A stretch of 64,000 nucleotides of DNA from CAMPJU01 sp036675265 (GTDB lineage Bacteria; Pseudomonadota; Gammaproteobacteria; Xanthomonadales; Xanthomonadaceae). The translations under genes were made by a program, and so were the position numbers. Positions 34,994-45,920 of the stretch are shown piece by piece (position 1 is the stretch's first letter; every line of letters begins with the position of its first letter). The stretch spans positions 1 through 64,000 of the forward strand of contig JAKFFJ010000051.1 of the NCBI GenBank assembly GCA_036675265.1. Reading direction: 5' to 3'. A model generated the notes under the pieces. That model was given only the letters and a program-made list of their open reading frames with translations, did no database searches and had not been told where the DNA came from.

Positions 34994-36747
34994 CGCCGCC
35001 AGCGCCCGACCGAGCGAGCGTGCACCGGTTGGCGCACCTGCCAGCGGCTCGGGGACTGGATGGCCCGCGTGCTCGCGTGGAAGTCCATGCAGGCCGGGTC
35101 CCAGGGCAGGCCGACGAACGCGACGAGGCGACGCGCCTGCGCCTCGGGCGCGTCCACCAGGTCCTCGTAGGCGCATTCGAGGATCGGCAGCGGGAGCGTG
35201 GCCTGCCAGTGGCGCATGAGCCGCACCTGCTGGTCGATGTAGTGCCCGATCGCCGCGAGGTCCGTGGCCAGCGGCTCGTCCAGCGCGAAGTTCTCGCCAT
35301 AGATCGACACCGCGATGTCGCGCGGGTCGCGCCTGCACCAGATCACCCGCGCGCGCGGGAACATCAACGCGACCAGCCCCAGGTGCAGGAAATCCAACGG
35401 TTCCTTGTCCACCAGCCGCGACGCGGTGCCCGGTGCATGGCGCGTGGCGGCCGAGACGTAGCGCCCGATGGCCTCGTCCAGCGCGCCGGGTGCCAACAGT
35501 GTGGCCGAACGCGGCCAGGCCATTGCGGCCGGGAAATCGGTGCCCAGGCGACGCGCGACCATGGCGAGGTCCGGCAGTTCGCCGCAGCCGTGGATCGCGG
35601 GATGGCTGGCCAGGATCTGCTCGGTCAGCGTGGTCCCGCTGCGCGGCATGCCGACGATGAAGACGAAACGGTCGTCATGCAGCGCCGAGGCGGCGCCGGA
35701 GGCGAACAGCGCGCGCGGGAACGCAGCGATGATGTCGTCGACCCGTTGCCCGAGTGCAGCCGGCTCGGGCTCGCCCGCCACGCGCCGGCGCGCGGCATTC
35801 GCGTCGTGCCAATGGCGCATCGCCTGCGGGTAGGCCGCGCGGGCGTCGTGCACCTTCCCCAGCGCGTATCCCAGCAGCGCGCGATCGTCGTCGGCGAGCC
35901 CCTCGTCTCCCAGCAGCACCGACGCACGGTCGACGAGCGCATCGGGGGCGTCGCCCCGCAACACGCCCAGCAGGCAGGCCATCGCGAACGGCCAGTCCGG
36001 ATGCAGCGCGAGCGCGCGTTCGTAGGCCTCGCGCGCGGCATCGCGGTCGCCCGCGTCCTCCTCGGCCTGTGCCAGCGCCAGCCACATCGCGTCGGATTGC
36101 GGAAGCAACGCGGTGCCTTCCCGGAAGCAGGCCACCGCCCGGTCCTGGAACCCCAGTCGGCTGAAGGACTCGCCCACGCGCAACCGCGCCTGGATGTCGT
36201 CCGGGCGTCGCTCGAGCAACCCCTGCCAGAGGGGCAGCGCGTCCGCGGGCCAGCCGGTCCTGAACTCGACATCCGCGAGCGCGCGCAGCGCGGCGTTGTC
36301 GCCTGGCGCCAGCGCGTGCGCCCGTCGCAGCGCAGCCCTGGCTTCCTCGTCGCGCCGTGCGCGCAGCAGCGTGGCGCCGAAATGGCGCCAGGCGTCGGCG
36401 AAGCCGGGGCGGCGCGCCGTCGCGATGCGGAAATGGTCGAGCGCCGGCTCCAGGTGTCCGTGGTGTGCCTGCAGGCACGCGAGCTGGAAGTGGATGTCGG
36501 GGCGCTCCGGGGCCAGGCGGCAGGCCTCCTCCATGTGGCGCAGGGCGCGGTCGTGCAGGCCGTTGCGCGACGCCCACTGGGCGGCGAGCTGGTGGACGGC
36601 GGGCGCGGCGTGCGCTTCCGCCAGCAACCGGTCGAGCCGCCGCCCGGACGCCGCCAGGTCGCCGCGCTGCAGCAGGGCGACCACGTCGCGCAGCTGCGCC
36701 TGGAGCGCGGCGCTGGCGGGTCCGACCCTGTCGACCGGCGCGGCCAT
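34897..36747 (-). CDS. TPR-repeat sulfotransferase
   Basis: The 616-residue protein has about eight tetratricopeptide repeats in residues 30-290 (for example ALRHMEEACRLAPERPDIHF, ALDHFRIATARRPGFADAWR). A C-terminal sulfotransferase domain carries the PAPS 5'-phosphosulfate loop FVFIVGMPRSGTTLTEQILA (near residue 361) and the 3'-phosphate element ARVIWCRRDPRDIAVSIYGE, with acceptor-region segments FLHLGLVALMFPRARV. This architecture is related to protein-tyrosine sulfotransferases such as RaxST; TPRs may bind a protein acceptor. It starts 1 bp after the aspartyl-hydroxylase stop. No signal peptide is present. The acceptor is unknown. Confidence 0.92.
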   Translation of the reverse strand: MAAPVDRVGPASAALQAQLRDVVALLQRGDLAASGRRLDRLLAEAHAAPAVHQLAAQWASRNGLHDRALRHMEEACRLAPERPDIHFQLACLQAHHGHLEPALDHFRIATARRPGFADAWRHFGATLLRARRDEEARAALRRAHALAPGDNAALRALADVEFRTGWPADALPLWQGLLERRPDDIQARLRVGESFSRLGFQDRAVACFREGTALLPQSDAMWLALAQAEEDAGDRDAAREAYERALALHPDWPFAMACLLGVLRGDAPDALVDRASVLLGDEGLADDDRALLGYALGKVHDARAAYPQAMRHWHDANAARRRVAGEPEPAALGQRVDDIIAAFPRALFASGAASALHDDRFVFIVGMPRSGTTLTEQILASHPAIHGCGELPDLAMVARRLGTDFPAAMAWPRSATLLAPGALDEAIGRYVSAATRHAPGTASRLVDKEPLDFLHLGLVALMFPRARVIWCRRDPRDIAVSIYGENFALDEPLATDLAAIGHYIDQQVRLMRHWQATLPLPILECAYEDLVDAPEAQARRLVAFVGLPWDPACMDFHASTRAIQSPSRWQVRQPVHARSVGRWRRYAGALGPLFEVLGIDATTPQARTPSRWDSGS

Positions 36748-36748
36748 T

Positions 36749-38056
36749 TCAGAGCTCGCCGAGCTCGGTGGCCCCGTCGTAGTAGTCCACCAGGCCCTCG
36801 ACGGTCCGGGTCACCAGCGCGCGTTCCAGCAGGGTCAGCATCGGATGCCAGATGTCGAAGATCAGCACCACCCGGCGCTCGGTGCTCCGGTTCCAGGCTT
36901 CGTGCAGGATCGTGTCGTCGAAGATGAAGAGCTCGCCCGGTACCCAGGGTCGGGTGTCGTCACCGACCCGGAACGCGCAGCCGCCGGGCACGATCAGCGG
37001 CAGGTGCACGGTCAGGCGCGTGTTGGTCGCCCCGTTGTGCGGCGGGATGTGCGCGCCGGGCTGCAGCTCGGAGAACAGCACGGCCGGGGCGCGCGAGCGG
37101 ATGTGCACCATTGGCGCCTGTTCGACCGCGGCGACCGTCGCGGGGCAGCGCGCGCAATGCGCATCGATCCGCTGGCCGTGCTTCCACAGGAAGTACGCGC
37201 CCCACGCCAGGTTGCGGTCGAGTTCGGCGAACTGCCCGCTGGTCTCGCCCGGGCGCGTCTGCACGTAGGGCTCGAATCCCGCGCGGTCGCCGCGGGACAC
37301 CGCCTCGAGTTCCGTGAGGATGGCAGGCGTCGCGGCCTCTACGGCGGGGGCCCACTCGAAATCCTCCCGGTGGAAGAACTGGATGGCCGGCAGCTCCGGC
37401 ATCGCCAGGTTGGCCGGCCGGGCCGTCACGAACGCGCGGCGCCCGGTGACGATGTCCAGGCAATGCTCGAAGCGCTCCACGTCGCGCCTGCGCTCCTGCG
37501 CCCGCAGGTCCGCCGTGCGCGCCTCCAGGAAGTCGCGCAGCTGCTGCTGGTTGGCCGAGGCCGCGGTGCGCGCATGGTCGATGGTCGCAGCCAGGTGCGG
37601 TGCCCGCGCGGCCTCCGGCGGCATCGCCTGCAGGCCGGTGCTCCAGCACAGCGCGGCCTCGCGCGTGCGCCCCGCTGCCTCGAGCAGGCGCGCTTTCTCG
37701 AACAGGGCACCCCACGCGCGCGGGTCGTGCCGGATCGCGGCGTCGAGTGCGCCGATCGCGCCCTCGTGGTCGCCCTCCGCGATCCGGATGCGTGCCATCA
37801 GGGCATGGGCCATCGCGTGGTCGGGCTTGCTCGCCAGTGCCCGGTCGAGGGCCGCGCGCGCGTCGTCGCGATCGCCCATCGCCAGGTGGCATTGCGCCAG
37901 CCGCGTCAGCGCATGCACTTCGCCCGGCGACAACGCCAGCAGCTGCTGCCAACCGCGTGCGGCGCGCGCATGGTCGCCCCGGGCCCCGGCCTCTTCCGCC
38001 TCGCGGGCAAGCTGGCCGATGCGCCGGGCGCGCGCGTCAGGAGGGGATGTCGCCAT
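36749..38056 (-). CDS. TPR-repeat aspartyl/asparaginyl beta-hydroxylase
   Basis: The 435-residue protein has about four TPR units in its first 150 residues (GDHARAARGWQQLLALSPGE, ALDRALASKPDHAMAHALMA). An Asp_Arg_Hydrox domain follows. The iron ligands lie in HIPPHNGATNTRLTVHLPLI and in FDDTILHEAWNRSTERRVVL, and FRVGDDTRPWVPGELFIFDD belongs to the 2-oxoglutarate site. The family hydroxylates Asp/Asn side chains of proteins or peptides using Fe(II) and 2-oxoglutarate. It forms a two-gene operon with the TPR-sulfotransferase (1-bp gap), which implies the two act on the same acceptor. Confidence 0.92.
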   Translation of the reverse strand: MATSPPDARARRIGQLAREAEEAGARGDHARAARGWQQLLALSPGEVHALTRLAQCHLAMGDRDDARAALDRALASKPDHAMAHALMARIRIAEGDHEGAIGALDAAIRHDPRAWGALFEKARLLEAAGRTREAALCWSTGLQAMPPEAARAPHLAATIDHARTAASANQQQLRDFLEARTADLRAQERRRDVERFEHCLDIVTGRRAFVTARPANLAMPELPAIQFFHREDFEWAPAVEAATPAILTELEAVSRGDRAGFEPYVQTRPGETSGQFAELDRNLAWGAYFLWKHGQRIDAHCARCPATVAAVEQAPMVHIRSRAPAVLFSELQPGAHIPPHNGATNTRLTVHLPLIVPGGCAFRVGDDTRPWVPGELFIFDDTILHEAWNRSTERRVVLIFDIWHPMLTLLERALVTRTVEGLVDYYDGATELGEL

Positions 38057-38107
38057 GGCGCCAAGTGTATGACGACGGCGGATGCCGCCGGACCGCGCTC
38101 GGCGGCG

Positions 38108-38941
38108 CTACAGGTCCTGCTCGTAGCGCACGTACGGGATGGTGCCTTCTTCCTCGTCGCCCTCGTACGCGGGCGAGAAGGGATTGCGGCCGCGGGTGAC
38201 CACGTTTTCCGCGCCGACCGTGAGCTTGCCGCTCCACGGCGTGCGCCAGGTCAGGCCCAGGCCCAGGCCCTGCCACTGTTCCGGCTGGCCCGGCACGTCG
38301 ACCACGCGGCCGACGATGCTCGCGCCGAAATCGCCGATGCCGCCGCCGATGCTCAGGCTCTTGCTGCTCCAGCGATCGGCGAGCGCGGGGACCTGGTCGG
38401 CGGGGACCAGGCGCGCATGCGCGACGGTCCCGCCGATCGAGACCACGGCCTCGCTGCCGAAACTCTTCTGCGCGAACACGGTGAGGTCGTTCTGCTCGAA
38501 CCGCGCGCCGCGCGGAGACAGCCACGACGGCAGCATGTCCCGGCCGGTGCCGAAGGTGACGCCCAGCCGGGCGCCGGAGCGCGCGACGCTGGCCGTGGCA
38601 CTGGCACGCCTGCCGCCGACGGCGGCGACGCTGCAGTTCTCGGCCAGGTTGCCGATGGCGCCGGCGATGCCGCTCTTGCGATCACACAGCAGGCCGAGCG
38701 AATCGCCGTCCTGCAATCCGAACGCCGCGTCCAGCGAGGTGCGCCCGAACTTCCAGCGCGCACCGGCGCTGCTGGCGGCCGGCTCGAGCAGGAGCACGGC
38801 CTCGAGCTTGTCGTTGTTCCAGACGGGCAGGGCGGCCTGGTCGTCGGTCGCGCCCGGCGATTGCGCGTGGACGCCGCCCGCCAACGCGAGCGCGGCGGCG
38901 AGGACCAGGGCATTCAGCGGTGGCGACAGGCGCATTGGCAT
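38108..38941 (-). CDS. Secreted protein of unknown function, outer-membrane-like
   Basis: I do not recognise a named family. The 277-residue product has a signal peptide (RLSPPLNALVLAAALALAGGVHAQ) and alternating hydrophobic/polar strands (FGRTSLDAAFGLQDG, FEQNDLTVFAQKSFGSEAVV, SLSIGGGIGDFGASIVGRVV, GLGLGLTWRTPWSGKLTVG), suggesting a small beta-barrel. It ends EGTIPYVRYEQDL, without the usual terminal aromatic. Two cysteines (LLCDRKSG, AENCSVA) could pair. The ATG at 38941 is used; one two codons later is equally possible. A sigma-70-like promoter lies 55 bp upstream, so it is probably expressed on its own. Confidence 0.75.
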   Translation of the reverse strand: MPMRLSPPLNALVLAAALALAGGVHAQSPGATDDQAALPVWNNDKLEAVLLLEPAASSAGARWKFGRTSLDAAFGLQDGDSLGLLCDRKSGIAGAIGNLAENCSVAAVGGRRASATASVARSGARLGVTFGTGRDMLPSWLSPRGARFEQNDLTVFAQKSFGSEAVVSIGGTVAHARLVPADQVPALADRWSSKSLSIGGGIGDFGASIVGRVVDVPGQPEQWQGLGLGLTWRTPWSGKLTVGAENVVTRGRNPFSPAYEGDEEEGTIPYVRYEQDL

Positions 38942-38996
38942 CGCTGGATATCGACCGGTCGAGTGCCGGCAAGTTCCCCATTTCAGGCTCATCCCT

Positions 38997-39025
38997 AGCC
39001 TACCGGATTTATGTTTCCTTAACAA
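38997..39025 (-). promoter_or_regulatory. Promoter of the beta-barrel-like gene
   Basis: On the minus strand TTGTTA (39025-39020) is 17 bp from TAGGCT (39002-38997), in an AT-rich stretch (aaggaaacataaatcc). It precedes the ATG at 38941 by about 55 bp. Confidence 0.6.
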
Positions 39026-39060
39026 TCCGCCGGAGGGCGTCTCCGCGCCGTGAAGACCCG

Positions 39061-40002
39061 CTACTGGAGGCTTGGCGGGGGTTCCAGGGCCGTGGTGCCG
39101 GCCGCGAACAATGCCCCGATGGCATCCGCGTCGAAATGGTAGCGCTGGCCGCAGAATTCGCAACGGATCTCGGCCATGCCCTCCGCGGCGGCGGCCGTGG
39201 CCTCCTCTTCGCCGAGCGAGCGCAGCACGTCGGCGACCCGTTCGCGGGAGCACGAGCAGTCGAAGCGCAGGGGCCGCTGGTCCATCAGGCGCGCGCCGTC
39301 GTCGTGGTAGAGGCGATGGAGGAGGACCGCGACCGGCCAGTCCAGCAGTTCCTGGGGTGCCAGGGTGTCGAGCAGGGCGCTGGCGCGGGTCCAGCCATCG
39401 TCGTCCCCGGCGTCGCCGGGCAGCTTCTGCAGCATGATCCCCGCGGCCCTCGCGTCATCGGCCACCAGCACCAGGCGTGTCGGGAGTTGTTCGGACTGGC
39501 GGAAATAATCCTCGAGCGCGCCCGCGAGCGTCGGGGCTTCCAGCGGCACCAGCCCCTGGTAGCGCATCGGCTCGCGTCCGGACGGCGAAGGGTTCTCGAT
39601 GGTGATCGCCAGGACCGCCCCCCGGCCGAAGTCGCGCAGGTCGCTGCCGGTCGGCCGGGCCGGGCCGGGACCGCCGTTGCCGGTCCCGGTCGCGTCGTCC
39701 TCGTCCAGCCGCGCGATGCCGCGCAGGGTGCCGGAGGCGGTGCACTCGGCGAAGAGGAGCCGCAACGGCCCCTGTTCGCCGCGCAACTGCAGCGAAAGGC
39801 GGCCTTCGACCTTCGCGTGCGCGGTGAGCAGCGCGGTGGCAACGACCGCCTGGCCCAGGAGCAGCGACACCTCGCGTGGATATTCGGCGCGCGACGCGAT
39901 CTCGCGCCATGCCTCGTCCAGGTGCACGCGCACGCCCCGCACGCCCGCGGTCTCCAGCAGGAAGCGGGTCAGCCGGTCGGGATCGTGCGAAGCGTCGTCC
40001 AT
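39061..40002 (-). CDS. hslO: Redox-regulated chaperone Hsp33
   Basis: It is a cytoplasmic holdase activated by oxidative unfolding. The 313-residue product ends with the zinc-binding redox switch: RFDCSCSRERVADVLRSL (CxC) and MAEIRCEFCGQRYHFDADAI (CxxC), giving four cysteines near residues 242, 244, 276 and 279. The N-terminal fold shows LLLGQAVVATALLTAHAKVE and RLSLQLRGEQGPLRLLFAEC. The ATG at 40002 gives the normal N-terminus DRLTRFLLETAGVRGVRVHL. The mtgA gene is divergent 46 bp away. Confidence 0.95.
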   Translation of the reverse strand: MDDASHDPDRLTRFLLETAGVRGVRVHLDEAWREIASRAEYPREVSLLLGQAVVATALLTAHAKVEGRLSLQLRGEQGPLRLLFAECTASGTLRGIARLDEDDATGTGNGGPGPARPTGSDLRDFGRGAVLAITIENPSPSGREPMRYQGLVPLEAPTLAGALEDYFRQSEQLPTRLVLVADDARAAGIMLQKLPGDAGDDDGWTRASALLDTLAPQELLDWPVAVLLHRLYHDDGARLMDQRPLRFDCSCSRERVADVLRSLGEEEATAAAAEGMAEIRCEFCGQRYHFDADAIGALFAAGTTALEPPPSLQ

Positions 40003-40048
40003 CGGTGGGCAGTACCATTGCGCGCTGTCGAATGCGCCCCGGAATTGT

Positions 40049-40786
40049 ATGGCCCTTCCCGTGAAGCGACGTCCAGGCCGGGCGCGGCGCTGGCTGCGTC
40101 GCCTGGCATGGCTTGGCATCGCACTGGTCGCGTTCACGGTGGTCCAGGTGGCGGTGCTGCGCTTCGTCGATCCGCCCTTCAGCGCGTTCATGGCCGCGCG
40201 CCAGGTCGAGGCCTGGGCCGACGGCGACTGGGACTTCCGCGTCGCGCACGACTGGCGCGACCTCGACGAAGTCTCGCCGCACGTGGCGGTCGCGGTGATC
40301 GCCGCGGAGGACCAGCGTTTCGCCGAGCACGACGGCTTCGACTTCGTGGCGATCGAGAAGGCGCGCGAGGCCCATGCACGCGGCGGCAAGCTGCGCGGGG
40401 CGAGCACCATCAGCCAGCAGGTCGCGAAGAACCTGTTCCTGTGGGGCGGCCGCAGCTGGGTGCGCAAGGGCATCGAGGCCTGGTACACGCTCCTGGTCGA
40501 GGCGCTGTGGCCAAAGGCGCGGATCATCGAGGTGTACGTCAACATCGCGGAATTCGGGGACGGCGTGTACGGCGCGCAAGCCGCCGCGCGGACCTGGTAC
40601 GGGAAGGACGCGGCCGCCCTCGCGCCCGCCGAGGCCGCGCGGCTGGCGGCCGTGCTGCCCAGCCCGAGGCGCTACAGCGTGCCGAACCCGGGCCCCTACG
40701 TGCGAGGCCGGACCGCGGCCATCCAGCGCCAGATGCGCCAGATCGGCGGCACGGGCTACCTGGAGGCGCTGGACCCGGGCGCCTGA
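40049..40786 (+). CDS. mtgA: Monofunctional biosynthetic peptidoglycan transglycosylase
   Basis: It polymerises lipid II into glycan strands at the inner membrane. The 245-residue product has a basic N-terminus and membrane anchor (LAWLGIALVAFTVVQVAVLR). The GT51 domain shows VAVIAAEDQRFAEHDGFDFV with catalytic Glu in AEDQRF (about residue 92), GGKLRGASTISQQVAKNLFL, KARIIEVYVNIAEFGDGVYG and AARLAAVLPSPRRYS. The size is normal. The start has no strong ribosome-binding site but gives the complete anchor. Confidence 0.95.
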   Translation: MALPVKRRPGRARRWLRRLAWLGIALVAFTVVQVAVLRFVDPPFSAFMAARQVEAWADGDWDFRVAHDWRDLDEVSPHVAVAVIAAEDQRFAEHDGFDFVAIEKAREAHARGGKLRGASTISQQVAKNLFLWGGRSWVRKGIEAWYTLLVEALWPKARIIEVYVNIAEFGDGVYGAQAAARTWYGKDAAALAPAEAARLAAVLPSPRRYSVPNPGPYVRGRTAAIQRQMRQIGGTGYLEALDPGA

Positions 40787-40835
40787 GCGCGCGCGGCCGC
40801 CGCCCTGGCGGGACACCTGCTAGTACCATCGCCCC

Positions 40836-41864
40836 ATGTCGCGCGACCAGCTGACCATCGTCATCGCCGCCTGCAACGAGGCGGAGTCACTCCCGCTGCT
40901 GCAGCCGCGGTTGGCGGCCGTGTGCGACCAGCTGTCGGTGCGCGATGGCGTCGACGCCCGCGTGCTGTACGTCGACGACGGCAGCCAGGACGGCACCTGG
41001 GGCCTGTTGCAGGCCTTCGCCGAGGCGGACCCGCGCGTCGGCGTGCTGCGCCTGTCGCGCAACTTCGGCAAGGAGGCCGCGCTCACTGCCGGGCTGGACC
41101 ACGTCCAGGAAGGTGCGGCGCTGATCCTCGACGCGGACGGCCAGGATCCGCCGGAATTGATCCCGCGCTTCGTCGAGCTGTGGCGCGACGGGCACGACGA
41201 CGTGTACGGCACGCGCCTGGAGCGCGATGGCGAAGGCTGGATCAAGCGGGCCACCGCGCATGCGTTCTACCGGGTGATCGGGCACCTGTCGAAGACGCCG
41301 ATCCCGCGCGACACCGGGGACTTCCGCCTGCTTTCCCCTCGCGCGCTCGCGGCGCTGTCGCAGCTGCGCGAGCGCCACCGCTTCATGAAGGGCCTGTTCG
41401 GGTGGGTGGGCTACAACCGCGTGGCCGTGCCCTACCAGCGCGACGCGCGCATGGCCGGCGAGACCAAGTTCAACTTCTGGAAGCTGTGGAATTTCGCCCT
41501 CGAGGGCATCACCAGCTTCAGCACCGCGCCGCTGCGGGTGGCGACGTACCTGGGCGTGGCCACGGCGTTGCTGGCCTTCGGTTACGGGCTGTGGATCGTG
41601 CTGAAGGCGCTGCTGTGGGGCGACCCGGTCGCCGGCTGGCCCACCATGATGGCCGTGATCCTGTTCCTGGGCGGCACCCAGCTCGTCGCGCTGGGACTGA
41701 TCGGCGAATACCTCGGCCGCCTGTACGACGAGGCCAAGCAGCGGCCGCTGTACCTGGTGGATGCCTGGCGCCCGCCCACGGGGGTATCCTCGTGGCAGGT
41801 CCATCCGGGGCAAGGAGGGAGCCATGCGCAAGGTACGGCACCTGCTCGAGGCCAAGGCGCCTGA
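40836..41864 (+). CDS. GT2 glycosyltransferase, polyprenyl-phosphate sugar synthase type
   Basis: The 342-residue protein resembles GtrB/DPM1-like enzymes that load a sugar onto polyprenyl phosphate. The catalytic half starts LTIVIAACNEAESLPLLQPR with YVDDGSQDGTWGLL, and has the acidic metal site LILDADGQDPPEL, then IPRDTGDFRLLSPRALAAL. Two C-terminal membrane segments (VATALLAFGYGLWIVLKALL, MMAVILFLGGTQLVALGLIG) end in GEYLGRLYDEAKQRPLYLV. The last 41 bp overlap the start of the CBS gene in another frame. The sugar and final acceptor are unknown; it may serve lipopolysaccharide or exopolysaccharide decoration. Confidence 0.9.
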   Translation: MSRDQLTIVIAACNEAESLPLLQPRLAAVCDQLSVRDGVDARVLYVDDGSQDGTWGLLQAFAEADPRVGVLRLSRNFGKEAALTAGLDHVQEGAALILDADGQDPPELIPRFVELWRDGHDDVYGTRLERDGEGWIKRATAHAFYRVIGHLSKTPIPRDTGDFRLLSPRALAALSQLRERHRFMKGLFGWVGYNRVAVPYQRDARMAGETKFNFWKLWNFALEGITSFSTAPLRVATYLGVATALLAFGYGLWIVLKALLWGDPVAGWPTMMAVILFLGGTQLVALGLIGEYLGRLYDEAKQRPLYLVDAWRPPTGVSSWQVHPGQGGSHAQGTAPARGQGA

Positions 41865-42252
41865 GGTCTTCGCGATCGGTCCGGATGCCCCGGTCATCGA
41901 CGCCATCCGGCTGATGGCGGAAAAGGGCATCGGCGCGGTGGTGGTGATGCAGGCCGGGCACCTGGCCGGCATCCTGTCCGAACGCGATTACGCGCGGAAG
42001 ATCGTGCTGCAGGGGCGTTCGTCGCACGACACGCCCGTGCGCGACATCATGACCGCGAAGGTCGTCACCGTCCGCCTGGACGACAGCATCGAGCACTGCA
42101 TGCAGCTGGTGACCGACCGGCGCATCCGGCACTTGCCCGTGCTGGAGCGCGACGCGGTGCTCGGCGTCGTGTCGATCGGTGACCTGGTGCGCGCGGTGAT
42201 CGAGGACCAGCAGGCCGAGATCGACCAGCTGCAGCGCTACATCACGTCGTGA
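41824..42252 (+). CDS. CBS-domain pair protein
   Basis: The 142-residue protein consists of two CBS domains (VFAIGPDAPVIDAIRLMAEK, IGAVVVMQAGHLAGILSERD; VVTVRLDDSIEHCMQLVTDR, RIRHLPVLERDAVLGVVSIG) and a short helical tail. CBS pairs bind adenine nucleotides and act as energy sensors. The start ATG at 41824 has a perfect ggagg-type site (caaggaggga) located inside the preceding glycosyltransferase gene, so the two overlap by 41 bp. Its regulatory partner is not evident. Confidence 0.92.
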   Translation: MRKVRHLLEAKAPEVFAIGPDAPVIDAIRLMAEKGIGAVVVMQAGHLAGILSERDYARKIVLQGRSSHDTPVRDIMTAKVVTVRLDDSIEHCMQLVTDRRIRHLPVLERDAVLGVVSIGDLVRAVIEDQQAEIDQLQRYITS

Positions 42253-42277
42253 CGCCCGCGCGCCTGCGCGGCCGGAC

Positions 42278-44221
42278 TCACTTCGCGTAGCGGCCACCGC
42301 AGTCGGCGTCCTCGCCGGGCCCCAGTTCGAGGGTGGCCAGCAATGCGACCGGCGGCGCGATGGTGCCCAGTGCGAGGGCGAATGCCGCGCGCAGCCCGAC
42401 GCGTGCCGGGTCCGGCGAGACCGACGGGTCGAGGAAGGTCCCGCGCACCAGCAACGGCGACCGGAACACGAACAGGCTGCGATCCTTGGGCCGGGGCCTG
42501 AGGGTCAGGGCGAGCCGCTCGTTGCGCAAGTCGACGTCGCCTTCGCCGACGATGATGGTGTCGGTGGTGTCGAATGCGAACGCACGGGCGGCCATCACGC
42601 CGTCCTTGACCGCGAAATCCGCGAATGCGCAACGGATCGGTACCTTCCGGTCGCCGGTGATCAGGAATTTCAGCGCCTCGGCGATGTCCAGTCCGGCATA
42701 TTCCATGAGCAGGTTGCTGACCTGCCCGCGACCCATGCCGAGGGAGACGTCGCCGTTCGACGTGGCCAGCATCTTCGCCACCGAGTTGCCGGTGCCCGCG
42801 AGTGCGATGTCCCCGCCGATCCTGCCGATCGCGCCCTGCGCGAGCTCGGCCTGCGGCATCAGTCGTGGCAGGTCGAGCCCGCGCACCGCCGCCTGGGCCT
42901 GCATGCGGATCGGCGACTCGCGCGCGTCGAGCCGGATGGTGGAACGCACGTTGCCGCCGGCCACGCCGAAGTCGAGCGGGTCGAGCCGCAGCAGGCCGCC
43001 CTCCAGCAGCAGGTGCGCGTCCATGTCGTCGAGCGGCAGGCGGGTGCCCACGATGCGCCCGGCGCGCAGGCGGACGTCGGCATCCATCGCGCCCAGCTTG
43101 TCGAGGTTGTACGGGGTGTCCGGCAGCAACCGCCCGCGTGCGGCCGGGCCGGCGCCGTCGCCTGGTGGCGCGCCGATGAAACCGCCGAGGTCGTCCAGGT
43201 CGAGCTTGCCGGACGCCAGGTCCGCGCGCAGGTAGGGGCGCGCTCCGCCCGTGTCGACGTTCGCGTCGCCCGCCAGGTCGCTGTCGCCGACGTGGCCGCT
43301 GAAGTCGTCGTAATGCCAGGCGTCGCCTTCGCGGAAGAAGTGGCCGTCCAGGTCGTAGGCGGGCGTGGGCGGCAGCGCCAGCCCGAGTAGCGGATAGAGG
43401 TCCTCCAGGTCGGCGCCGGAAAGGGCCAGCTGGAGGTCGAAGTCGGTCAGCCGCAGCGGGTCGACCAGCGTGCCGCGCGCGTGCGCGTGGGTGGCGCCCG
43501 CGCTGGCCCGCACGTCCAGCCGGTAGGGGCGTTCGCGGTCACGCAGTTCCAGCGGCGACTCGGCCCTGCCCTCGACGACGAACGGGTTGCCCTGCCAGCG
43601 CCCGCTTCCCGTGCCGGTGATCGCCGGCGCCGCATCATCCGGCCCCGGTGGCACGCTTTGGACATCGAGCTCGACCATCGTGTCCGCGGCGGCGTCGAGC
43701 ACTTCCACGTGCCCGTCGTCGATCCACAGCCCGCGGAATTCCGGAGGATCGTCGCTCGGCGACGGGTGCTCGAACACCCAGTTGCCCACCCCCTCCGGTC
43801 CCTTTTCGAGGAACGCGCGCGGGCGGTCGAGTCGCAATTCCGGGATGCGCACGTCGCCGCGCAGCAGGGGCCAGACCTCGATGGCCAGCCGCAATCGGTC
43901 CGTGGACGCCATGACGGGACGTTCCGACCAGTCGGCGTTGCCCAGCTGCAGCCGGTCGGCCGTCACGACGGTGGTGCGCCCCAGGTCGACATCGAGGTCG
44001 CCGCGGATCTCGAACGCACGGCCGGTGCGGGCTTCGACCTGGCGCTCGACGGGGCCCTTGAACCAGTTCCAGTCCCACAGCAGGAGGAGCAGCGCGACGC
44101 CGAGCAGCAGCAGCGCGAACGTGGCGCGGCCGGGGTGGGCCGCGATCGTGCGCGCCTCGGCGCGGGCGCGCCTGCGTGCCGACTCGAGTGCTGCTCGGTG
44201 ACTGGGCAGGGAAGGGGGCAT
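42278..44221 (-). CDS. AsmA-family inner-membrane protein
   Basis: The 647-residue protein has a cytoplasmic basic start, one membrane segment (ATFALLLLGVALLLLLWDWN) and a large periplasmic region with AsmA domains. Near the start it shows GRAFEIRGDLDVDLGRTTVV and LQLGNADWSERPVMASTDRL; near the end GRIGGDIALAGTGNSVAKML and VRGTFLDPSVSPDPARVGLR. AsmA-like proteins are now viewed as bridge-type lipid transporters between membranes. The ATG at 44221 has GGAAGGTG upstream. The C-terminus CGGRYAK contains the lone cysteine of ADCGG. prfC lies upstream on the same strand. Confidence 0.9.
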   Translation of the reverse strand: MPPSLPSHRAALESARRRARAEARTIAAHPGRATFALLLLGVALLLLLWDWNWFKGPVERQVEARTGRAFEIRGDLDVDLGRTTVVTADRLQLGNADWSERPVMASTDRLRLAIEVWPLLRGDVRIPELRLDRPRAFLEKGPEGVGNWVFEHPSPSDDPPEFRGLWIDDGHVEVLDAAADTMVELDVQSVPPGPDDAAPAITGTGSGRWQGNPFVVEGRAESPLELRDRERPYRLDVRASAGATHAHARGTLVDPLRLTDFDLQLALSGADLEDLYPLLGLALPPTPAYDLDGHFFREGDAWHYDDFSGHVGDSDLAGDANVDTGGARPYLRADLASGKLDLDDLGGFIGAPPGDGAGPAARGRLLPDTPYNLDKLGAMDADVRLRAGRIVGTRLPLDDMDAHLLLEGGLLRLDPLDFGVAGGNVRSTIRLDARESPIRMQAQAAVRGLDLPRLMPQAELAQGAIGRIGGDIALAGTGNSVAKMLATSNGDVSLGMGRGQVSNLLMEYAGLDIAEALKFLITGDRKVPIRCAFADFAVKDGVMAARAFAFDTTDTIIVGEGDVDLRNERLALTLRPRPKDRSLFVFRSPLLVRGTFLDPSVSPDPARVGLRAAFALALGTIAPPVALLATLELGPGEDADCGGRYAK

Positions 44222-44277
44222 GACGCACCTTCCGCGCAGCCCGGTCAAACGAAGGTGAATGCGCGCGAGGGCGCCGG

Positions 44278-45882
<1,605 letters not shown>

Positions 45883-45920
45883 GGGGGTGGCGGAGCGAGC
45901 GGGGCGGCGATTATAGGCCG